Of a DNA stretch of 64,000 bases, positions 28,290 to 38,535 are shown piece after piece. The position numbers were made by a program, and so were the translations under genes. Source of the stretch: Anaerocolumna sp. Lineage in GTDB: Bacteria > Bacillota > Clostridia > Lachnospirales > Lachnospiraceae. The stretch's first letter is position 1. Each line of letters starts with the position of its first letter. The notes beneath the pieces are model-generated. The model made no database searches and was not told where the DNA came from. It saw only the letters and a program-made list of their open reading frames with translations. The stretch lies in assembly GCA_029256725.1 (NCBI GenBank), contig JAQSXJ010000003.1, positions 29,689-93,688 on the forward strand, given 5' to 3'.

Positions 28290-29105
28290 ATGGATAACCA
28301 GGCACTAAAAAATATTTATATATGTTACCCGGAAGGAAAACACAAAGTATTGACCATGAGCTATGATGACGGTAAATTAGAGGACCGCAAACTGATATCT
28401 ATATTCAACCAGTATGGTATCAAAGGTTCCTTTCATTTGAATTCAGGCCTTGATGGAGAACAATACATTCCTTCATCAGAGTACATAGAGCTTTACAAAG
28501 GTCACGAGGTATCCGCACATACCAGTACTCATCCGACCATTGCCCGTTCTCCGATAGAGCAGGTTGCCTTACAGGTACTAAAGGATAGGAAGGAATTAGA
28601 GGAGATAATGGGTTATCCGGTTAGAGGATTGTCTTATCCCAACGGCTCCTATTCGGAACCAATAAAGAAGCTTCTGCCATCTATGGGAATCCGTTATGCG
28701 AGAATTGTCGGTAATTCTGATGGTTTTGCACTTCCTTCTGATTATTACGAGTGGAAAGCGACCTGCCATCATAATCATAACTTACTTCAACTTGGCAAGG
28801 AATTCTGTGGTCTCTTTAAGACACAATACCTGTATATGATGTATGTATGGGGACACAGTTATGAATTTACTATTGATAACAATTGGAAATTGATGGAGGA
28901 ATTCTGTGAAATGATGGGGGGGAGAGAAGATATATGGTATGCTACCAATATACAGATAGTGGATTATACGGAGGCAGCGGACAGACTTCGTTTCACAGTG
29001 AACGGGGATAAGGTCTATAATCCTTCTTTTGATTCGGTCTGGATCAGTGTAAACGGCAAAGTCCTGGAAATTAAAGGTGGTACAAGTGTAACAATAGACA
29101 TCTAG
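28290..29105 (+). CDS. Polysaccharide deacetylase (NodB-homology) family protein
   Basis: 'VLTMSYDDGKLEDRKLISIFNQYGIKGSFHLNSG', 'HTSTHPTI'. Confidence 0.8.
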   Translation: MDNQALKNIYICYPEGKHKVLTMSYDDGKLEDRKLISIFNQYGIKGSFHLNSGLDGEQYIPSSEYIELYKGHEVSAHTSTHPTIARSPIEQVALQVLKDRKELEEIMGYPVRGLSYPNGSYSEPIKKLLPSMGIRYARIVGNSDGFALPSDYYEWKATCHHNHNLLQLGKEFCGLFKTQYLYMMYVWGHSYEFTIDNNWKLMEEFCEMMGGREDIWYATNIQIVDYTEAADRLRFTVNGDKVYNPSFDSVWISVNGKVLEIKGGTSVTIDI

Positions 29106-29135
29106 GTAAACTAATATTAGGGTAGGATAAATTAT

Positions 29136-29179
29136 AAAAAGAGATGGTTTCAGTATACTAACGGGAATCTCTCTTTTTT
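29136..29179 (+). terminator. Intrinsic terminator
   Basis: AAAAAGAGAT ... ATCTCTCTTTTTTT. Confidence 0.8.
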
Positions 29180-29278
29180 TCATACAAACTTATACCGTTA
29201 AGTTAATAGTAATCGTCATTTGAAATAATAACTAATTGTAAACTGGGATGGAAACTGAAACAGCAGGATTGGGGGGAA

Positions 29279-29506
29279 ATGAAAGGGAGAGATGTTTTGA
29301 AAAGTGAATCAGCAGGAGTAAAAGCAATAAATATAGGTATTCAGGGTAGAGGGATAAAAGTGTTTATCGGTTATGCTTTTTTAATTTTGATGGTTTTGGT
29401 GTATTGTTTATTTCTAACTGCTTGCCAAGTTAAACAGTATAGCTCTGAAGAATTTGAAACTAATGGTCAAGATACTTTTTCAATATTGGGTTTATTGATT
29501 TCTTAA
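29279..29506 (+). CDS. Small (75 aa) single-TM hypothetical protein
   Basis: Upstream GGGGGGAAA; hydrophobic 'VFIGYAFLILMVLVYCLFLTAC'; followed directly by terminator. Confidence 0.45.
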   Translation: MKGRDVLKSESAGVKAINIGIQGRGIKVFIGYAFLILMVLVYCLFLTACQVKQYSSEEFETNGQDTFSILGLLIS

Positions 29507-29525
29507 TACTACTATGTGAGTGAGG

Positions 29526-29556
29526 CAGACAAGCTTTGAATGCTTGTCTGTTTTTT
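29526..29556 (+). terminator. Intrinsic terminator
   Basis: CAGACAAGC-TTTGAAT-GCTTGTCTG-TTTTTT. Confidence 0.92.
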
Positions 29557-30055
29557 GTTAATAAAAAGAATACGGTAATATGTTTGGTTTAACTTTATAA
29601 ATTAGCTAAGACAGAAAATTCATTTAATAAGGTTATAAGAAATTAGAAATTCAAAAAATACATTCGGTTAATATGGACAAGCTAAATGAAACTAAAAAAA
29701 TAAAGTAAATGACTAAATAAGTAAATTAATGTTAATTACCATTTTGTGCATTGATTAAAAACGAGTAAAATCGACAAATGAGATATATTATAATAAAATA
29801 AAATAGTCAAAGTGCACAAATTAATTTAAGGATATTAGCCAAAGTGACAATTTGCATAATTTGTATTGAAGTAATAATGATTATATAGTAAAATTAACAC
29901 ATGAGTTAGAAAATATTAAAAGAGAGTAAATGAAGGTAAATAAAACTAAAATTACTTAAATAAATTTGGTAAATGGTTAAATTTTAGTATGTTAAAATAA
30001 TAGTTAAATATAATAACAAAAGTAAGAGCTATATTTTAATTGTAAGAATTTAACA

Positions 30056-30490
30056 AAATGAAATTCTAATAACAAGAGTAAGAGATAAAACGGCAAAAAT
30101 TAAGAAATTCAATTCTAACGGCAAAAATTAAGAGACACAATTCTAACAGCAAAAATCAAGAGACGCAATTCTAACGACAAAATCAAGAGACAAAATTCTA
30201 ACAGCAAAATCAAGAGACACAATTCTAACGACAAAAATCAAGAGACACAATTTTAATGACAAAAATCAAGAGACACAATTCTAACAGCAAAAATCAAGAG
30301 ACACAATTTTAATGACAAAAATCAAGAGACACAATTCTAACAGCAAAAATCAAGAGACACAACTCTAATGACAAAATCAATACACACAACTCTAACGACA
30401 AAATCCATTGACATAATTCAAATGACAAAATCAACAGGAATAATCAAATGACAAAATTACAGTAACAAACTCCATCGACGAAATTCAAGC
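30056..30490. repeat. Degenerate ~28-nt tandem repeat (about 14 units) in intergenic region upstream of GH26
   Basis: Unit approx AATTCTAACRGCAAAAATCAAGAGACAC; units near the centre nearly identical, decaying at the edges. Confidence 0.92.
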
Positions 30491-30583
30491 AATATAAATC
30501 AAAGGTTTAACTCTAAGGGTAAAACCAAGACAAAACCAGCAAATATCATTTAAGAATGCAAATTTAGGCTTGAGGAGTGAATT

Positions 30584-32152
30584 ATGAAAAAGAGAAAGAA
30601 AGCTGTATGTATTATCACTGCAGTTGTTATGGTTTTTATGGCCACAGGGTGCGCTGCCGGAAGTAATAATAATGCTGGAAAGAATACGAAGCAGAATGTT
30701 GAGGCTGTAACAGTTAATACATTTGTTCAAGAATCAGTTGGAGTATATGAAGCAGAGAAGGCTGCTTGGACTGGTAATGTTAAGGTGGTTTCTAATCCAA
30801 TAATGGAGGGGTACTCAGGAACCGGATACATAGAGGGGTTTGAAGAAGATTCAGATACCTGTACCTTTACTGTTACCATAAAAAAGGATGGATTTTATGA
30901 TTTGAATTTTAGAAGTGCTAGTAAAGGCGGCGAAAAGCACAATTATGTCAGTGTGGACAGTGAACGTCTGGGGACAGTGTTTGTTGAAGCGGAAGACTTT
31001 ACAGATGCTTACTTAACAAGGGTATATCTGGTGGCAGGGGAACATGAAATCAGTCTCTCAAAGTATTGGGGGTGGATATGGTTGGATTATCTTGAGGTTC
31101 TCACTGCAGAACCTATAGATCCTTCATTTTATGAGATTAAGGCAGATCTGTCAAATAAGAATTCTTCTGAGCAAACTAAGAGGTTATACAGTTATTTATG
31201 TGATATTTATGGTAAGAAATTTCTCTCTGGACAGTTTTGTGATACAGGACAGTATGGAAAAGAATTTCAGATTATGAAAAAGGTTACCGGTAAGACACCA
31301 GCAGTACTGGGACTGGACTTTATTGAATATACACCTTCCAGAGTAGAAAATGGAAGTAACGGATATGCAACAAATTATGCAATCGATTTTTGGGATAACG
31401 GAGGTATCGTTACTTTCTGCTGGCACTGGAATGCACCCTCTGAATATCTGATCGGAGAATGGTACCGAGGATTTTATGCAGATGCCACTGATATAAATCT
31501 GGAGAAGATTATGAAAGGAGAGGATACCAAGGGATATGAACTGCTGATGAGGGATATTGATGCTATTGCAGAACAGCTTTTGTTACTAAAAGAAGCAGGA
31601 GTTCCAATACTTTGGAGACCTCTCCATGAAGCGAGTGGAGGCTGGTTCTGGTGGGGAGCATCCGGACCGGAAGCTTATAAGAAGCTTTACATACTGCTTT
31701 ACGATAGACTTACCAAAGAATATGGACTGGATAATCTTATTTGGGTGTGGAATGGACAGGATGCTGAGTGGTATCCGGGTGATGAGTATGTGGATATCAT
31801 CGGTGAGGATATCTATCCTGGTGAGAAAGTCTATACTTCGCAAATATCATCCTATCTGAATGCAGCGAAGAATTATAGCAATGAGAGGAAAATGGTGTAT
31901 CTGACGGAAAATGGATGTCTCTTTGATACCGACCTTGCAAGACGGGATGGAGCGATGTGGGGCATGTGGTGTACCTGGCAAGACGAATTTGTTGCAAAAG
32001 ATACTGCAATTTTCACCTTAAGTGAGCAATATACAGAGGAGTCAATGCTTAAAAAGGTATACGAAGATAAAGATGTTCTTACAAGAGAAGATCTGCCTGA
32101 TTTAAGTACTTATGAAATCCGCAGTAGCGACAGTGGTAAAGGGGAAAAATAG
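30584..32152 (+). CDS. GH26 beta-mannanase-like lipoprotein with N-terminal CBM-like domain
   Basis: Lipobox 'MATGCAAG'; 'WRPLHEASGGWFWWG', 'IGEDIYPGEK', 'WVWNGQDAEWYPGDEYVD'. Confidence 0.88.
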   Translation: MKKRKKAVCIITAVVMVFMATGCAAGSNNNAGKNTKQNVEAVTVNTFVQESVGVYEAEKAAWTGNVKVVSNPIMEGYSGTGYIEGFEEDSDTCTFTVTIKKDGFYDLNFRSASKGGEKHNYVSVDSERLGTVFVEAEDFTDAYLTRVYLVAGEHEISLSKYWGWIWLDYLEVLTAEPIDPSFYEIKADLSNKNSSEQTKRLYSYLCDIYGKKFLSGQFCDTGQYGKEFQIMKKVTGKTPAVLGLDFIEYTPSRVENGSNGYATNYAIDFWDNGGIVTFCWHWNAPSEYLIGEWYRGFYADATDINLEKIMKGEDTKGYELLMRDIDAIAEQLLLLKEAGVPILWRPLHEASGGWFWWGASGPEAYKKLYILLYDRLTKEYGLDNLIWVWNGQDAEWYPGDEYVDIIGEDIYPGEKVYTSQISSYLNAAKNYSNERKMVYLTENGCLFDTDLARRDGAMWGMWCTWQDEFVAKDTAIFTLSEQYTEESMLKKVYEDKDVLTREDLPDLSTYEIRSSDSGKGEK

Positions 32153-32182
32153 CAGCCGGGGGCGGCGGAAGGAGTAGTAAAT

Positions 32183-35182
32183 ATGATATCCAGGGTAACC
32201 TGTAAAAGAATCATGGCACTATTATTGACAGTTGTAATCTTACTGCCTCTGTTTCGAATAGGAGAAGTTCGAAGCTTTGCAAAGACAGAGATGACAATGG
32301 ATGAATTTGATGATGTTATCAGTACTTACAATATTGATGTTTCCATTCCCTCCTATAAGGACTACATGGAAGCGTATAAAGATGCCTCTAGACCGGAGCT
32401 GGCAATTGAGGTTACGGCAGAAGATTATGTTAGATATGAAGAGAATGATAATGTTGCGGTGCCTGAAATATACAAGGATTATGAAGGTATGGAAGGCGCC
32501 AGTGTTTTAACGGGAGAGGATTCACTAATAGAATTTGAAGCAGAGGTAGCGGAAAGCGGATTATATAATCTCTCTGTTGTTTATTATCCGGTAGAAGGTA
32601 AGAATTCAGATATTGAACGCAGTATATTTATCGATGGAATGCTTCCTTTTGAGGAAATGGCCTTACTTACTTTCCCCAGAGTATGGAGCACTTATGTAAA
32701 AGATACTTATGTAAATGAAGATGGTGTTACTGAAAAAAACTGGGAGAAAGATAATCAAGGAAATGATGTAAAGCCACAAAGTATGGAGGTTCCGGAATGG
32801 CAGAGCAGATATTTATATGACAGTAACGGCTATATAACGGATGTGTTATCAATATACCTGGAAAAGGGCAGCCATACAATCTCCATGGTCTCTTTAAAGG
32901 AACCCATGCTAATCCGTAAATTGGTGCTTAATAACGAAGGAGTCACAAAATCCTATGAAGATATAAAAGCTGTCTGGGATTCTACGGGCGTCAAGGATAC
33001 AAGTAATACCAATATTCAGATTGAAGCTGAATATGCCACAAAGACCTCTTCACAGATGTTATATCCGAAGCAGGATCAGTCATCCCCTGCGGTTTCTCCC
33101 TCCAGTTCCAAAGAGCTGCTTAATAACACCATTGGCGGAAATTCCTGGCGGCTTGTTGGGCAATGGATTGAATGGGAGTTTACTGTTCCTGAGAGCGGGT
33201 ATTACAACATATCGCTGTATGATAAACAGAGTCTTTCCAGAGGAGTTCATGTTTCCAGGCGTATTACCATTGATGGAGCTGTTCCGTTTCAGGAAATGTC
33301 TGCTTATGCGTTTAATTACAGCCAGGATTGGAGAGAAGATGTACTGTCTGATAAAGAGGGGGAGGCTTATCGTTTCTATCTGACAGAAGGACAGCATAGT
33401 CTTCGAATGGAAGTCGTGTTGGGTGAATTTTCAGAAGTAGTGGGTCTTGTCAGGGACTCTGTACAACAGCTCAACAGTATATACAGACAGGTTATAAAGG
33501 TAATTGGTGTGAAGCCGGATACCTATCGTGACTATCAGCTGTCAGCAGTACTTCCGGAGTTGAAGGGGAAGCTGATAGAGGCAAGGGATACGTTAAACCA
33601 AGCCATTGATGAGCTTTCAAAAGTAGCAGGAAAAAATACGGATAAGAAAGCCGTACTTTTGACCATGCGTGACCAGCTGGATAAGCTGATTGAAGACGAA
33701 GAATATTTTGTAAGAGTTATTACTGCATATAAGATAAATGTAAGAGCCTTGGGTAATTGGATAACGCAGGCGATTAATCAGCCGCTGCAGGTAGATCGTA
33801 TTAATATCTATTCACCGGATCAAACAAACACCTATGACGGGGATTCTTTTCTTGATAAGGCTGCATTTGAGATAAAGCGGTTATTTTATTCCTTTGTAGT
33901 TGATTATAATTCTATAGGAAGTGTGACAGATGACAAGGTACAGGGAACCCAGTCCATTACCTTATGGATTGGTTCCGGACGTGATCAGGCCAATGTTATA
34001 AAGTCATTGATTGATGAGAGCTTTACCAATGAGTCAGGAATCAGTGTAAATGTTCAGCTGGTGGATATGTCTACATTACTTAAGGCGACGCTGGTAGGAG
34101 AGGGGCCGGATGTAGCTATCCAGGTAGCAAATACCAACGGTGTTGCAGGAGCTGTTCTAAATACCGGAAATGATACACCGGTCAACTACGGAATCCGGAA
34201 TGCGGTACTTGATCTCAAACAGTTTCAGGATGCAGATGAGATCCTTTCAAGATTCTTAGAAGCGGCAACTACTCAGTTTACTTATGACGGTGGTGTTTAT
34301 GCTTTGCCAGAGACCATCACCTATCCGGTTATGTTCTATAGAAAAGATATTTTAGCTGAGATTGGAATGAAAGTTCCTACTACCTGGGAAGAGGTAAAGG
34401 TGGCAATGGCTGTCCTTGCCAAAAATCAGATGGAATTTGGAATGCTGCCTACGGAACAGATTTTTGCATCGCTGCTCTATCAGAACGGCGGAGCTTATTA
34501 CACAGAGAATGGGGCGGCATCTGCGCTGGATTCTGACATAGCTGTAAATACCTTTAAGGATTTCTGCGAATATTATACGGATTATAAACTGGATAAGGAA
34601 ACCAGTGTGGAGGAACGTTTCCGTACAGGTGAGTGTCCGATTATGATAGCGGATTATACAACCTATAATAATTTTGCAGTATCAGCACCGGATATAGCAG
34701 GACTTTGGAGCTTTACCCAGATACCTGGAACTTTGAAAGCTGATGGTACAGTCAATCATTCCGTGGCAAGCACAGGACTTGCCAGTATGATTATGGCAGA
34801 TACCGTAAATGCAGAGGCTAGCTGGGAGTTCTTAAAATGGTGGACCAGTGAGGATACACAGACTCAGTACGGACGTGAGATGGAAGGTCTGATGGGTTCT
34901 GCAGCAAGAGTTCCTACAGCGAACTATGAAGCCTTTTTAAATATGCCATGGCCTGTGGATGATTTTGAAGCTTTACAGGAATCCATGAAATGGGTGAAAG
35001 GAATCCCGCAGGTACCAGGTGGTTACTATTCCTGGCGAAATGTATATAACGCATTCTTTAAGGTGGTAACCAATACGGATACAGCTTTACCAAGAGAAGA
35101 ATTGATGGAAAAGATCATCTATGTAAATGCAGAGATTACTTACAAACGGGAAGAGCTTGAACTGGATGGCAAGAGAAAATAA
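32183..35182 (+). CDS. ABC extracellular solute-binding protein (family 1) fused to large N-terminal CBM-like region
   Basis: 999 aa; C-terminal half 'TLWIGSGRDQANVIKSLIDESFTNESGISVNVQLVD...PEVAIQ'-like SBP_1; N-terminal two jelly-roll-like segments. Confidence 0.8.
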   Translation: MISRVTCKRIMALLLTVVILLPLFRIGEVRSFAKTEMTMDEFDDVISTYNIDVSIPSYKDYMEAYKDASRPELAIEVTAEDYVRYEENDNVAVPEIYKDYEGMEGASVLTGEDSLIEFEAEVAESGLYNLSVVYYPVEGKNSDIERSIFIDGMLPFEEMALLTFPRVWSTYVKDTYVNEDGVTEKNWEKDNQGNDVKPQSMEVPEWQSRYLYDSNGYITDVLSIYLEKGSHTISMVSLKEPMLIRKLVLNNEGVTKSYEDIKAVWDSTGVKDTSNTNIQIEAEYATKTSSQMLYPKQDQSSPAVSPSSSKELLNNTIGGNSWRLVGQWIEWEFTVPESGYYNISLYDKQSLSRGVHVSRRITIDGAVPFQEMSAYAFNYSQDWREDVLSDKEGEAYRFYLTEGQHSLRMEVVLGEFSEVVGLVRDSVQQLNSIYRQVIKVIGVKPDTYRDYQLSAVLPELKGKLIEARDTLNQAIDELSKVAGKNTDKKAVLLTMRDQLDKLIEDEEYFVRVITAYKINVRALGNWITQAINQPLQVDRINIYSPDQTNTYDGDSFLDKAAFEIKRLFYSFVVDYNSIGSVTDDKVQGTQSITLWIGSGRDQANVIKSLIDESFTNESGISVNVQLVDMSTLLKATLVGEGPDVAIQVANTNGVAGAVLNTGNDTPVNYGIRNAVLDLKQFQDADEILSRFLEAATTQFTYDGGVYALPETITYPVMFYRKDILAEIGMKVPTTWEEVKVAMAVLAKNQMEFGMLPTEQIFASLLYQNGGAYYTENGAASALDSDIAVNTFKDFCEYYTDYKLDKETSVEERFRTGECPIMIADYTTYNNFAVSAPDIAGLWSFTQIPGTLKADGTVNHSVASTGLASMIMADTVNAEASWEFLKWWTSEDTQTQYGREMEGLMGSAARVPTANYEAFLNMPWPVDDFEALQESMKWVKGIPQVPGGYYSWRNVYNAFFKVVTNTDTALPREELMEKIIYVNAEITYKREELELDGKRK

Positions 35183-35195
35183 CGGAGGGAAAGAG

Positions 35196-36155
35196 ATGAC
35201 TGAGCATAAAAATAATTCCCAGGTAAATGTATCCCAGGAGGCTCTGGAAATAGCAAGAAAACAAGGAACTTTGAGATACCGGATAAAAAAGAGCAAAGCT
35301 TCTTATCTGATGCTGGCTCCTTACTTTATCTTATTTTTCTTCTTTACCGTACTTCCGGTGGTTATGAGTATAGCCTTTAGCTTTACTTATTATAATATGC
35401 TTGAACTGCCGGAATTCATTGGCTGGAAGAATTATATAAAGCTTTTCCTTGAGGATGATATCTTTTTAAAATCCTTAAAAAATACACTTATACTGGCTGT
35501 AATCACCGGGCCTGTAAGTTACTTTCTATGTCTTTTATTTGCATGGATTATTAATGAATTCAAAGGCTGGCTGCGTGCTTTTCTGACCTTGATCTTCTAT
35601 GCACCCAGTATTTGCGGTAATGCCTATGTGGTGTGGGCCTTGATTCTGTCCGGTGACCGTTACGGTTATCTAAACGGTCTGCTTATGGATCTTGGTATTC
35701 TGGATCAAGCAATTGTATGGATGAAGACAGAAAAATGGGTACTTCCTTTCTTAATCGTAGTACAGCTTTGGTTAAGTCTTGGAACCGGATTCCTGGCATT
35801 TATAGCAGGACTTCAGACTGTTGATAAATCCCTCTATGAAGCAGCAGCACTGGATGGGGTAAAAAATCGCTGGCAGGAGCTGTGGTATGTGACATTACCT
35901 GCTATGAAACCGCAGCTTATGTTCGGTGCGGTAATGCAGATTACACAATCCTTTGCCATAGCAGACGTCTCCATACAGCTGGCAGGTAATCCTTCCGTTA
36001 ACTACTCCGGTACTACAGTAGTAACTCATTTGCTTGATTATGGTACGGTACGTTTTGAAATGGGTTATGCCTCTGCAATTGCAACGGTGCTGTTTCTTTT
36101 GATGATAGGCACTAACTTGCTGGTACAGAAGGGATTAAGGAGGGTAGGAGAGTAA
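35196..36155 (+). CDS. Sugar ABC permease (MalF/UgpA-like)
   Basis: EAA-like loop 'EAAALDGVKNRWQELWYVTLPAMKPQ'. Confidence 0.9.
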   Translation: MTEHKNNSQVNVSQEALEIARKQGTLRYRIKKSKASYLMLAPYFILFFFFTVLPVVMSIAFSFTYYNMLELPEFIGWKNYIKLFLEDDIFLKSLKNTLILAVITGPVSYFLCLLFAWIINEFKGWLRAFLTLIFYAPSICGNAYVVWALILSGDRYGYLNGLLMDLGILDQAIVWMKTEKWVLPFLIVVQLWLSLGTGFLAFIAGLQTVDKSLYEAAALDGVKNRWQELWYVTLPAMKPQLMFGAVMQITQSFAIADVSIQLAGNPSVNYSGTTVVTHLLDYGTVRFEMGYASAIATVLFLLMIGTNLLVQKGLRRVGE

Positions 36156-37033
36156 TGAAGAAGCTGAGACTTTATTTTTTCAGACCAAGGGAAAAACGGT
36201 TGAATCGTTCCATGGCAGGAAATTCCTTGTTATTTATCATCATGGCTATCTGTGGTGTGGCAATGATGCTGCCACTGATCATGGTAATCAATAATTTCTT
36301 AAAACCTTTGGATGAGTTATATCAATTTCCACCTAAAATATTTGTAAGAAACCCTACTCTTGTAAATTTTTCTGACTTATTTACTTTAATGAATGATTCC
36401 TGGGTTCCTTTTTCCAGATACATACTAAATACAGTTATCATCACAGGCGGCGGAATGGTTGGGCATGTAATTATTGCTTCCCTGGCAGCCTATCCCCTGG
36501 CAAAGCATGATTTTCCGGGCAAGAATATACTATTTCATCTGGTAGTGCTGTCTATGATGTTTTCCTGGACAGTAACCCAGACACCGCAATATATGATAAT
36601 CTCCTGGCTCCATATCAATAACAGCTACTGGGCGTTGATTCTGCCTGCTTGCTCTTTTGGTATGGGACTCTACCTGATGAAGCAGTTCATGGAGCAGCTA
36701 CCGGACTCTCTTATGGAATCTGCAAGACTTGATGGTGCAAGCGAATGGCAGATTTACTTAAGGATTGTCATGCCGAATGTGAAGCCTGCCTGGCTTACAC
36801 TGGCTATCTTTCAGTTTCAGCAGATGTGGGGAAACACAGGCAGTACCTTCCTTCGAGATGAGAGTCTTAAGCCTCTGCAATTTGCCCTGCAGCAGATTTC
36901 GGCAGGTGGAATGGCAAGGGCAGGAGCCGCAGCCGCAGTAACCTTTATTATTGCCGCAGTTCCGATAACATTTTTCCTCATATGTCAGAAGAATATCCTG
37001 GAAACTATGACATCATCCGGAATGAAAGATTAA
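36155..37033 (+). CDS. Sugar ABC permease (MalG/UgpE-like)
   Basis: 'ESARLDGASEWQIYLRIVMPNVKPAW'. Confidence 0.9.
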   Translation: MKKLRLYFFRPREKRLNRSMAGNSLLFIIMAICGVAMMLPLIMVINNFLKPLDELYQFPPKIFVRNPTLVNFSDLFTLMNDSWVPFSRYILNTVIITGGGMVGHVIIASLAAYPLAKHDFPGKNILFHLVVLSMMFSWTVTQTPQYMIISWLHINNSYWALILPACSFGMGLYLMKQFMEQLPDSLMESARLDGASEWQIYLRIVMPNVKPAWLTLAIFQFQQMWGNTGSTFLRDESLKPLQFALQQISAGGMARAGAAAAVTFIIAAVPITFFLICQKNILETMTSSGMKD

Positions 37034-37047
37034 TAGGGGGGTAAAGG

Positions 37048-38535
37048 ATGAAACATATTAATAATTTACACAAAATCATATCCTTATTTCTGGCTGTACT
37101 TCTGCTTACGGTTTTTGCAGGAGAGGAAGTAAAGGCCGCAAAACTTCCCTATGACACCTATAATTACGACTACCGGGATTATGTTCATTTTACTCCGTCA
37201 GCCTTTATTCCGGCTGGTACTATACGCGGAGAAGAGCTGACTTATCAGGGAGAGGCTGTTGGAAAGTTTCTAACGCCCCAGGATATCTGCCAGACAACCG
37301 ATGGCAGGGTATATGTGGCGGATACGGGAAATAATCGAATTGTAGTGTTGGATAAAGATATGAAAAAAGCAGTGGATGTTATAACTTCTTTTGATAACGG
37401 CGGAAAAGAGGATACCTTTAATCAACCCTATGGTGTCAGTGTTTCCGAGAAAGGTCAGATATACATAGCAGATTCACAAAACCACCGGATTGTTGTACTG
37501 AGCCAGGACGGTACTTTGGTTAAGATCGTAGAAAATCCCAGGTCGGAGAGTTTAGAAGAGGGTTATGTCTTTATACCACTAAAAATAACCGTTGACTATG
37601 CAGACAGAATCTATGTCATTGCCGGGAATATGTTCGAGGGCATTATGGTATTTGAAGCAGATGGTAATTTCTCAAGCTTCTTTGGTACCATCAAGGTTGA
37701 AATAAGTCTCTGGGAGAAATTCTGGAAGAGAATTGCAACAAAAGAAGAGCGTTCCAAGCAGCAGTTATATATTCCGACTGAGTTTACCGGTATTGATATC
37801 GATCCGGAAGGATTTGTATATGCTTCGAATATCGACGCTACCGGAGTACAGGGAGTCAGAAGATTAAATCCCAAAGGGGAAGATGTCATAAAAAAGGGTG
37901 CCAATAAAAATGTGGGAGGTGATCTTTGGATTGCCGGTTCTACAGAGTATTCAGGACCTTCTCAGTTTACAGATGTAGTTTACAGAGACAATGGCATATA
38001 TTCCTGTCTGGATCGAAAGAGAGGGCGTATTATTACATATGATCATGAAGGTAACCTGCTCTATATTTTTGGCGGCTTAGGAACCCAGGAAGGAACATTT
38101 TCCATGCCTGTGGCGGTGGAAGACATTGGAGGAAATCTGGCTGTCCTTGATGCCAATAGAGGAGAAATCATCTGCTTTTCAGTAACGGAATATGGAAGAC
38201 TGATTGATGAAGCAGTGGCACTTCGCTTTGACGGCAACGAAGCTGAGGCAGTAGCTTTATGGCGCAGAGTATTGGAACTTGATGAGAACAATGAACTTGC
38301 CAATACGGGTATCGGAAAAGCTTATCTTACGGCAGGGGATTATGATCTGGCAATGAAGTATTTAAGACTAGGTATGAACCGCGACTACTATTCCATCGCA
38401 TACAAACGTTTCCGCAATAGTGTATTAGTAGATAATGCAAGTTATTTTCTAACGGGAATCGTTATACTCTTTGTTGGCTTGAAGGGTTTTAAATATGTAA
38501 GGAATAGAAAGAAAGGGGTAAACATAAATGGGTAA
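37048..38535 (+). CDS. Secreted NHL-repeat protein with TPR-like segment and C-terminal TM
   Basis: Signal peptide; 'RVYVADTGNNRIVVLDKD', 'QIYIADSQNHRIVVLSQDG'; 'NTGIGKAYLTAGDYDLAMKYLRLGMNRDYYSIAYKRFR'. Confidence 0.8.
   Translation: MKHINNLHKIISLFLAVLLLTVFAGEEVKAAKLPYDTYNYDYRDYVHFTPSAFIPAGTIRGEELTYQGEAVGKFLTPQDICQTTDGRVYVADTGNNRIVVLDKDMKKAVDVITSFDNGGKEDTFNQPYGVSVSEKGQIYIADSQNHRIVVLSQDGTLVKIVENPRSESLEEGYVFIPLKITVDYADRIYVIAGNMFEGIMVFEADGNFSSFFGTIKVEISLWEKFWKRIATKEERSKQQLYIPTEFTGIDIDPEGFVYASNIDATGVQGVRRLNPKGEDVIKKGANKNVGGDLWIAGSTEYSGPSQFTDVVYRDNGIYSCLDRKRGRIITYDHEGNLLYIFGGLGTQEGTFSMPVAVEDIGGNLAVLDANRGEIICFSVTEYGRLIDEAVALRFDGNEAEAVALWRRVLELDENNELANTGIGKAYLTAGDYDLAMKYLRLGMNRDYYSIAYKRFRNSVLVDNASYFLTGIVILFVGLKGFKYVRNRKKGVNING

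Noticed and set aside
30056-30490. CRISPR array
   Set aside because: Units are contiguous ~28-nt tandem copies; there are no distinct unique spacers and no cas genes.
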